A DNA stretch of 10,347 nt from an uncultured Oscillospiraceae bacterium (GTDB lineage: Bacteria > Bacillota_A > Clostridia > Oscillospirales > Oscillospiraceae), in NCBI GenBank assembly GCA_910584605.1, contig CAJUAW010000103.1, positions 1 through 10,347 on the forward strand, given 5' to 3'. Below, in pieces: positions 6,899 to 10,347 of the stretch. The notes under the pieces were generated by a model. The model had not been told where the DNA came from. It saw nothing but the letters and a program-made list of their open reading frames with translations, and did no database searches. The position numbers were made by a program, and so were the translations under genes. Each line of letters begins with the position of its first letter. Within the stretch, counting starts at the first letter, position 1.

Positions 6899-7064
6899 GT
6901 AAGTTTTCGACCTCCCTAATAACTTGCTGGGATACCGCCGCCCGCTTCTGCGTTGCCCTCTCCAGTGCCGGGCTGCGGCTGCCGTGTCCGACCAAGCCGG
7001 ACACACGACAAAACCCGCCGGTCCCTTCCTCTGTTTTTGCTGAAACCGCCGGTCTTGCTACGTA
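6899..7064 (-). promoter_or_regulatory. Structured leader of the rnf operon, about 165 nt
   Basis: This stretch between the predicted start point and rnfC holds no convincing gene. It contains a stem-loop (minus strand GTGTCCG, loop of 7, CGGACAC; 6984-7004), a second possible long-range stem (GCCG.CCCG with CGGGCGGC), and a 9-bp direct repeat CCGCCGGTC (plus strand, 7015-7023 and 7046-7054) spaced 31 bp. I recognise no known riboswitch class, T-box or terminator. It may be a regulatory leader or simply untranslated sequence. Confidence 0.4.
6984..7004 (-). repeat. Stem-loop in the rnf leader
   Basis: Perfect 7-bp arms: GTGTCCG (6984-6990) and CGGACAC (6998-7004) with a 7-base loop. No T-tract follows on the minus strand, so it is not an intrinsic terminator on its own. 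Confidence 0.5.
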
Positions 7065-7070
7065 TGCTTA

Positions 7071-7099
7071 ATGATACACCAGTCTTGACAGGATTGCAA
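7071..7099 (-). promoter_or_regulatory. Probable sigma-A promoter of the rnf operon
   Basis: Minus strand: -35 TTGCAA (7094-7099, four of six), 17-bp spacer, -10 TATCAT (7071-7076, five of six). Predicted start near 7064. It lies downstream of the terminator of the Cys-rich gene, so the rnf operon has its own promoter. I found no TTGTnA...TnACAA Rex-type box over it. Confidence 0.6.
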
Positions 7100-7173
7100 G
7101 TTTTTTTCCTGGAGCCTTGTCCCATTTTTCGGCAAAATTTTTCCCTTCCGAAGAGTATAGTTCAAAACCGGAG

Positions 7174-7209
7174 TATAAAACAGGCGCGGAGGGAACATCC
7201 CCCCGCGCC
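7174..7209 (-). terminator. Intrinsic terminator of the Cys-rich micropeptide gene
   Basis: On the minus strand GGCGCGG pairs with CCGCGCC (7183-7209) with a nearly perfect inner stem (GGGA/TCCC) and a 3-base loop, followed by TGTTTTATA. It lies 15 nt after the stop codon at 7224 and separates this gene from the rnf promoter. Confidence 0.8.
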
Positions 7210-7223
7210 CCGGACCGGACCTC

Positions 7224-7367
7224 TCAGCAGCCGCAGCCGTTGTTGCAGCAGCCATTGTTGTTGCAGCAGCCGTTATTGCCCCAGCCGCCGCAGCTGAACA
7301 GGATGATGATGAGAAGGATGATCCACAGGCAGCTACTGCCGCCCCAGCTGTTATTGCAGCACCCCAT
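7224..7367 (-). CDS. Cysteine-rich 47-residue membrane micropeptide
   Basis: I see no name for this gene. The translation starts MGCCNNSWGGSSCLW, has one hydrophobic helix (WIILLIIILF, residues 15-24) and then a low-complexity tail made of repeated Gly-Cys-Cys-Asn-Asn units. Ten of 47 residues are cysteine (3, 4, 13, 26, 34, 35, 40, 41, 45, 47) and about nine are asparagine. It is a real gene by its signals: GGAGGT 7-8 nt before ATG 7367 and a strong terminator just after the stop. The layout of one helix plus a Gly/Asn tail recalls the small YjcZ-like and spore-associated peptides of Firmicutes, but the Cys content is unusual. A metal-binding, disulfide-linked surface or spore-coat role is possible but unproven. 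It lies between the rex/SLH unit and rnf. Confidence 0.75.
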   Translation of the reverse strand: MGCCNNSWGGSSCLWIILLIIILFSCGGWGNNGCCNNNGCCNNGCGC

Positions 7368-7461
7368 AATGAGTACCTCCTGATTTTATGAAAGTATTAA
7401 GAGGGCTGTCTGCCGCTCTCGATACCATCATATGGTCCGGGGAGGCGATGGGTGCGGAGCC
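7368..7461 (-). other. Gap between the SLH gene and the micropeptide gene
   Basis: No gene. It must hold either the promoter of the micropeptide or a read-through link from the SLH gene. A weak imperfect hairpin (GAGAGC/GCCCTC with one mismatch) is present. A CATAAAAT element resembling sporulation-type -10 boxes lies too close to the ribosome binding site to be convincing. Confidence 0.3.
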
Positions 7462-8547
7462 TTACAAAATATTTTCGCAGAAGGCCCGGAGCATGGTGGC
7501 CATCTCCGCCCGGGTAGCGCTGCGCTGGGGGTCCAGGGTCAGGGTGGAGCCGTTGGCCACTCCGCTGACAATCCCCTTCTCCACCGCCCAGGCCATGGCG
7601 GGCCGGGCCCAGCTGCTCAGCCGGCTCAGGTCGGCGTAGCGGGACAGGTCGGCCCCCGCCCCTGGAGCGAGGTGCATGTACTGGGTGGCATAGTTATACA
7701 TCATGGCCACAGCCTGCTCCCGGGTGACCAGGCCGTCGGGGCTGAAATTGCCATTTCCCGTCCCCGAGGTGATCCCCTGGGAGGCCCCCCACAGCACCGC
7801 CTGGGCGTACCAGCTGTTTCCCGCCACGTCCTGGAAGGCCAGCTGGGTCACCAGGGCGGGGGACCCGGCCAGCCGGTGAAGCACCGACATGAGCATGGCC
7901 CGGTTCATCGACTCGTTGGGGGCAAAGTGGTTGGCGTCCATGCCGGAAAACAGCCCCTTCTCATAGGCGTAGCCCACAGGGGCGTAGAACCAGTCGCTCT
8001 GGGTCACGTCGTAGAAGGGAGTGTGCTCCGTCTTCCCAGCCGACAGGGTATAGCCACCCTGCAGGCCGATGGCCGCCTGACCCGAGCGGACGGTCACCGC
8101 CGCATCGGTGCTCTCCCCCACGATGTAGCGGTGGTTCTGGATCAGTGACGAGCCGGAGGCAGCCTCCACCCCGGTGGTGACGTCCACCACCGCGCCGGTG
8201 TGGACCACATTGGCGGAGCCATCCAGCAGAACAAAGACGCTCCCGGTGGACAGGGTAATGATCTGGCCGTCCGGCCACTCCCGGCGCTGGAGGGTCTCAC
8301 TGGAGCTTCCGGAGGCGGCCCCTCCGCTCCCCCGGAAGGCGGCGTCCAGCTTGGCCTTGGCCTCGTCATAGGTCTTCTGCAAAAGGCGGTTCCCCGCCTC
8401 CTCCCCGGCCTGAACGCCTTTGGCGGAAAAGGCGTCCCGCAGGTAGCTCAGGGACACAAGGCTGTCCCCGGAGGTGGCGGCATAGGCGCCCGCCGCCAGC
8501 AGCAGCAAGGTCAGAACAAGCCCAAGAGGGCGCAGGTACTGTTTCAT
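7462..8547 (-). CDS. Secreted protein with three S-layer homology (SLH) domains
   Basis: 361 residues. A signal peptide (residues 1 to about 23, hydrophobic core VLTLLLLAAG, likely cut after AYA) is followed by a charged helical region (about 30-72), a Gly/Ser linker, a beta-rich domain (about 88-172, with DGQIITLSTGSVFVLLDG) and three SLH domains: about 178-228 (FYDV..DWFY), 237-288 (FQDV..SWYA) and 304-357 (YADL..WARPAMAWAVEKGI). SLH domains hold proteins to pyruvylated secondary cell wall polymers, so this protein should sit on the outer cell wall. Similar stand-alone proteins in Oscillospiraceae have no assigned function. The ATG overlaps the rex stop in ATGA and has GGAGG 7 nt upstream inside rex, so it is co-transcribed and translationally coupled with rex. 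Confidence 0.9.
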   Translation of the reverse strand: MKQYLRPLGLVLTLLLLAAGAYAATSGDSLVSLSYLRDAFSAKGVQAGEEAGNRLLQKTYDEAKAKLDAAFRGSGGAASGSSSETLQRREWPDGQIITLSTGSVFVLLDGSANVVHTGAVVDVTTGVEAASGSSLIQNHRYIVGESTDAAVTVRSGQAAIGLQGGYTLSAGKTEHTPFYDVTQSDWFYAPVGYAYEKGLFSGMDANHFAPNESMNRAMLMSVLHRLAGSPALVTQLAFQDVAGNSWYAQAVLWGASQGITSGTGNGNFSPDGLVTREQAVAMMYNYATQYMHLAPGAGADLSRYADLSRLSSWARPAMAWAVEKGIVSGVANGSTLTLDPQRSATRAEMATMLRAFCENIL

Positions 8548-9197
8548 TGGTGTTCCTCCATATCCTCCCGCTGGGAGATCAGGTAGCTCAGGGTGAGCAG
8601 GCTGTCGGAAAAATGGACCGACTCCACCACCACGTCCTGTCTGGTGCAGGTGAGCTCATAGTTGGTAAAATTCCAGATGCCCTTCACGCCGGCCTCCATC
8701 AGCCGGTCCCCCATCCGCTGGGCGGCGGCGATGGGCACCGTCAGCAGCCCCACGTCCACCCGGTGGGCGGCCAGGAAGTCCTCCAGTCCATCGGCGTGGC
8801 GGACGGGCACCCCGGCCACCTCTGTGCCCACTACCGCCGGATCGGTGTCGAACGCGGCCAGCAGGCGGAAGCCGTTGGCCGAGAAGCGGAAGTTCCGGAT
8901 GATGGCCCGGCCCAGGTTGCCCGTGCCCAGCACAATCAGGGTGTGACCCCGGCTGATGCCCAAAATCTCCCCGATCTCCTCCTTCAGGCCGTCCACCTTG
9001 TAGCCGTAGCCCTGCTGGCCAAAGCCGCCAAAGCAGCACAGGTCCTGGCGAATCTGGGAGGCGGTCAGCCCTATGGACTTGCCCAGAGCGCTGGAGGAGA
9101 TGCGCACCACCCCCGCCTCCTGCAGCTCAGACAGCTGCCGGTAATACCGGGGCAGGCGGCGGATCACCGCGGTAGATACCTTTGCGTTTCGTTTCAT
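8544..9197 (-). CDS. rex: Rex, redox-sensing transcriptional repressor
   Basis: 217 residues, normal for Rex. Rex is a cytoplasmic dimer that binds DNA when NAD+ is high and lets go when NADH rises, controlling fermentation and respiration genes. The N-terminal winged helix (about 1-75) shows RRLPRYYRQL and the recognition helix TASQIRQDLCCFGGFG. The Rossmann domain has VLGTGNLGRAI (GxGxxG at 91-96) and FDTDP (116-120) after the second strand; the C-terminal swapped helix ends SLLTLSYLI. Start: ATG 9197 gives the usual N-terminus (MKRNAKVSTAVIRRLP), but no Shine-Dalgarno lies before it. In-frame GTG 9206 and TTG 9227 also lack one. Translation probably depends on ribosomes ending at the stop of the Uma2 stub (9208-9210). 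It is followed by the SLH gene with 4-nt overlap. Confidence 0.95.
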   Translation of the reverse strand: MKRNAKVSTAVIRRLPRYYRQLSELQEAGVVRISSSALGKSIGLTASQIRQDLCCFGGFGQQGYGYKVDGLKEEIGEILGISRGHTLIVLGTGNLGRAIIRNFRFSANGFRLLAAFDTDPAVVGTEVAGVPVRHADGLEDFLAAHRVDVGLLTVPIAAAQRMGDRLMEAGVKGIWNFTNYELTCTRQDVVVESVHFSDSLLTLSYLISQREDMEEHQ

Positions 9198-9207
9198 CCG
9201 GCACACG

Positions 9208-9339
9208 TCAGGGCAAAAGACGGGCAATTCGAACGGCTGCCCGATTATGGTTAAACATGGACCGGGGAGGCATGGCCACGATCTCGCCGCCGGTCAGTTC
9301 CTCCCACGCTTCCTCCTGATAGGCTAAATTGCTGTTCAT
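9208..9339 (-). pseudogene. Uma2/DUF820-family N-terminal stub (43 codons) leading into rex
   Basis: The 43-residue reading frame starts MNSNLAYQEEAWEELTGGEI and ends PPRSMFNHNRAAVRIARLLP. The pattern LAYQEE.WEE..GGEIV.M.P......HNR....I is the usual N-terminus of Uma2 (DUF820) family proteins, putative PD-(D/E)XK nucleases of about 180-200 residues. Everything after the HNR helix, including the catalytic core, is missing: the frame stops at TGA 9208-9210, 10 nt before the rex ATG. It keeps an intact start region: AAAGGAG 8 nt before ATG 9339 and a sigma-A promoter upstream. It is best read as a deletion remnant that now works as the leader cistron for rex, though a functional small peptide cannot be excluded. 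Confidence 0.7.
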
Positions 9340-9382
9340 CTGATCCGCTCCTTTCCTGACATGGGCACAGCTTCCTGCATAT

Positions 9383-9411
9383 ATTATACCATTCAGCCCT
9401 TTGACGGTCAA
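9383..9411 (-). promoter_or_regulatory. Sigma-A promoter of the Uma2 stub-rex-SLH unit
   Basis: Minus strand: -35 TTGACC (9406-9411), 17-bp spacer, -10 TATAAT (9383-9388). Start expected near 9376, about 37 nt before ATG 9339. An 11-bp perfect palindrome TTGACGGTCAA (9401-9411) covers the -35 hexamer and could be an operator, though it is not a Rex box. Confidence 0.8.
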
Positions 9412-9426
9412 TCCAAATCCACAGGG

Positions 9427-9448
9427 AAAAACAGGACCGGAAGGTCCC
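9427..9448 (-). terminator. Intrinsic terminator of the second XRE gene
   Basis: On the minus strand GGACC, loop TTCC, GGTCC (stem 9434-9447) is followed by TGTTTTT. It begins a few bases after the stop codon of the XRE gene at 9454 and separates it from the rex promoter. Confidence 0.7.
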
Positions 9449-9453
9449 ACGCC

Positions 9454-9681
9454 TTAGTCCCGGAAATCGAACAGATCCTTGGGCTTGATCTTGAACACCT
9501 CGCACATTTTGAAGATCAGGTCCATAGACACGCCCACGTTGCCCAGCTCAATGGCGCTGATGTGGCTCCTTTCGATATCCAGCATTTCTGCAAGCTGAAG
9601 TTGAGTTGCCCGCAGACTTTTTCTATAGTAAACCACATTCAAACCGAACTTCCGATACTGCTCGCGATACTCTTCTTTCAT
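9454..9681 (-). CDS. XRE-family helix-turn-helix regulator (75 residues)
   Basis: A stand-alone Cro/CI-type HTH protein. Helices are visible as FGLNVVYYRKSLRATQLQLA, the turn and recognition helix as LDIERSHISAIELG, and the C-terminal part as MDLIFKMCEVFKIKPKDLFDF, the standard HTH_3 ending. There is no sensor domain. Start ATG 9681 has GAGGTGA six bases upstream; an overlapping ATG five bases before it is in another frame. It is divergent from a 51-residue orphan gene, with a perfect 17-bp palindrome in the 149-bp gap, and is the obvious candidate to bind it (inference). It has its own terminator, so it is not part of the rex unit. I found no strong promoter for it. Confidence 0.87.
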   Translation of the reverse strand: MKEEYREQYRKFGLNVVYYRKSLRATQLQLAEMLDIERSHISAIELGNVGVSMDLIFKMCEVFKIKPKDLFDFRD

Positions 9682-9738
9682 TCATGATCACCTCACCAAT
9701 AGTTTAGAGGTGAATGGGCCTTAGTTAAACATGCCGAA

Positions 9739-9755
9739 AACGTCGTAACGACGTT
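9739..9755. promoter_or_regulatory. Perfect 17-bp palindrome, likely operator
   Basis: AACGTCGT, a central A, then ACGACGTT: both 8-base arms are exact reverse complements. It shares its last two bases with the -35 hexamer TTGACA (9754-9759) of the plus-strand promoter, the place where a bound repressor blocks RNA polymerase. The divergent XRE protein is the likely ligand. Confidence 0.7.
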
Positions 9756-9782
9756 GACAAAGGTCATTCTGTGTGCTATTAT
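9754..9782 (+). promoter_or_regulatory. Sigma-A promoter of the 51-residue orphan gene
   Basis: -35 TTGACA (9754-9759, perfect), 17-bp spacer, -10 TATTAT (9777-9782, five of six). Start expected near 9789, about 42 nt before ATG 9831. Confidence 0.85.
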
Positions 9783-9830
9783 CTCCACACGTTACTGACA
9801 CCAACACAGACAGAGAAGGAGGTGACGGAA

Positions 9831-9986
9831 ATGGATCTCAATTATTTTAAAGATAAGCTTTTCGATCTGCTGAATGACAGTGATGGCCTGAACATCGCTG
9901 ACATTGTGACGGATGACAGGCGTGGCCTGTTCACCGTCAACACCACAGACGGGAGCACATTTGAACTCCTGTGCCGAAGGCTGTAA
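9831..9986 (+). CDS. Orphan 51-residue protein
   Basis: I do not recognise a family. The protein starts MDLNYFKDKLFDLLNDSDGL and ends DGSTFELLCRRL; it is acidic in the first half, with an amphipathic N-terminal helix and then alternating segments (GLFTVNTTDGSTFELL) that look like a beta hairpin. No signal peptide or membrane helix. Start ATG 9831 has an excellent AAGGAGGTGA upstream; the reading frame is open to 9771 but that would include the promoter. Promoter, ribosome binding site and terminator are all clear, so the gene is real. It is convergent with sigE and divergent from an XRE regulator that probably controls it. Antitoxin, anti-sigma or other small regulatory roles are only guesses. 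Confidence 0.8.
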   Translation: MDLNYFKDKLFDLLNDSDGLNIADIVTDDRRGLFTVNTTDGSTFELLCRRL

Positions 9987-9996
9987 GACTCACACC

Positions 9997-10024
9997 GGGC
10001 CCCCTCGCCGAGGGGGCCCCTTTT
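9997..10024 (+). terminator. Intrinsic terminator of the 51-residue gene
   Basis: GGGCCCCCTC (9997-10006), loop GCC, GAGGGGGCCC (10010-10019) is a perfect 10-bp stem followed by CTTTT. On the minus strand, after the sigE stop, there is no T-tract, so it works mainly for the plus strand. Confidence 0.85.
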
Positions 10025-10347
10025 CACATCATCTTCACGATCTCCTTTTTCAGCCGGGCGATAATCCGCTTCTCCAGCCGGGAGATATAGGACTGGGAGA
10101 TGCCCAACTGATCGGCAACCTCCTTCTGGGTACACTCCCGCCGTCCGTCCAGGCCAAAGCGGAGGGTAATGATGTGCCGCTCCCGGTTGTCCAGCCGCTC
10201 CATGGCCTGACGAAGGAGCTGCCGGTCCACGTCGGCCTCCAGGGGCTGGACCACCAGGTCCTCGTCGGTACCCAGGATGTCGGACAGCAGCAGCTCGTTG
10301 CCGTCCCAGTCGGTGTTCAGCGGCTCGTCGAAGGACAGCTCCGTCTT
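10024..10347 (-). CDS. sigE: Sporulation sigma factor SigE (3' part only)
   Basis: The last 107 codons are in the window; the gene starts beyond the right edge. The visible part begins KTELSFDEPLNTDWDGNELL, followed by LSDILGTDED, a segment characteristic of sigma-E (mother-cell sigma factor of early sporulation). Region 4 follows: ALRERLDNREREI-like helix (here MERLDNRERHIITLRFGL), then the -35 recognition HTH TQKEVADQLGISQSYISRLE and the basic tail RIIARLKKEIVKMM. Known role: directs RNA polymerase to mother-cell genes after asymmetric division, activated by SpoIIGA cleavage of a pro-sequence not visible here. In Bacilli and many Clostridia sigE is followed by sigG; here the next gene downstream is the convergent small orphan instead. 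Confidence 0.93.
   Translation of the reverse strand, partial: KTELSFDEPLNTDWDGNELLLSDILGTDEDLVVQPLEADVDRQLLRQAMERLDNRERHIITLRFGLDGRRECTQKEVADQLGISQSYISRLEKRIIARLKKEIVKMM

Noticed and set aside
5804..6919. Open plus-strand frame of 371 codons opposite rnfC
   Set aside because: Shadow of rnfC: His/Gly/Asp-rich translation and no start signals.
6899..7006. N-terminal extension of rnfC to GTG 7006
   Set aside because: The extra 36 residues are Arg/Ala-rich and unlike RnfC, the GTG lies in a stem-loop without a ribosome binding site, and ATG 6898 gives the usual N-terminus.
7224..7300. Short tandem GCAGCAGCC/GTTGTT units as a DNA repeat or CRISPR-like array
   Set aside because: They encode the GCCNN tail of the micropeptide; there are no spacers or regular repeat units.
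7368..7400. CATAAAAT as a sporulation-type -10 element for the Cys-rich gene
   Set aside because: It is too close to the ribosome binding site; the transcript would begin inside GGAGG, and no matching -35 is present.
9401..9411. TTGACGGTCAA palindrome as a Rex binding site
   Set aside because: Length and sequence do not fit the 18-bp Rex consensus; kept only as a possible operator for another regulator.

Overview
The window looks like a chromosomal segment of a GC-rich, spore-forming, anaerobic member of the Clostridia, probably an Oscillospiraceae-type gut bacterium near Flavonifractor or Lawsonibacter. This rests on the clostridial gene order rnfCDGEAB, a sporulation sigma-E gene, a Rex redox repressor, S-layer homology (SLH) domains, strong GGAGG ribosome binding sites and consensus sigma-A promoters. 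The genus is an inference.

Layout. 1-97 holds the first 32 codons of tsaE on the minus strand, divergent from an FtsW/RodA-family gene on the plus strand (248-1453). A small AT-richer island follows (1450-1930): a 60-residue orphan gene (minus) and a divergent 72-residue XRE-type regulator (plus), with a fully consensus sigma-A promoter between them. A bidirectional terminator (1935-1965) separates the island from the tail of the rnf operon. The rnf operon is on the minus strand, transcribed C-D-G-E-A-B from about 7064 to 1977, behind a leader of about 165 nt. Upstream of it is a previously unlisted 47-residue cysteine-rich membrane micropeptide gene (7224-7367), then an SLH-domain secreted protein (7462-8547) overlapped by rex (8544-9197). 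Rex is preceded by a 43-codon stub of a Uma2/DUF820 family gene, which carries the strong promoter and ribosome binding site of that transcription unit. Further right is a second divergent pair: a 75-residue XRE regulator (minus) and a 51-residue orphan gene (plus), with a perfect 17-bp palindrome overlapping the orphan's -35 element. The window ends inside sigE (minus, 3' part only).

How the genes fit together. Rnf is the membrane complex that moves electrons from reduced ferredoxin to NAD+ and couples this to ion pumping. Rex senses the NADH/NAD+ ratio, so the two lie together logically, although I see no convincing Rex box in front of rnfC or rex. The SLH protein and the RodA-like polymerase are envelope genes, and sigE belongs to sporulation. 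I found no clear new defence or metabolic system. The most unusual points are the Uma2 stub feeding rex, the Cys-rich micropeptide, and the two small XRE/orphan divergent modules with visible operator-like sites.
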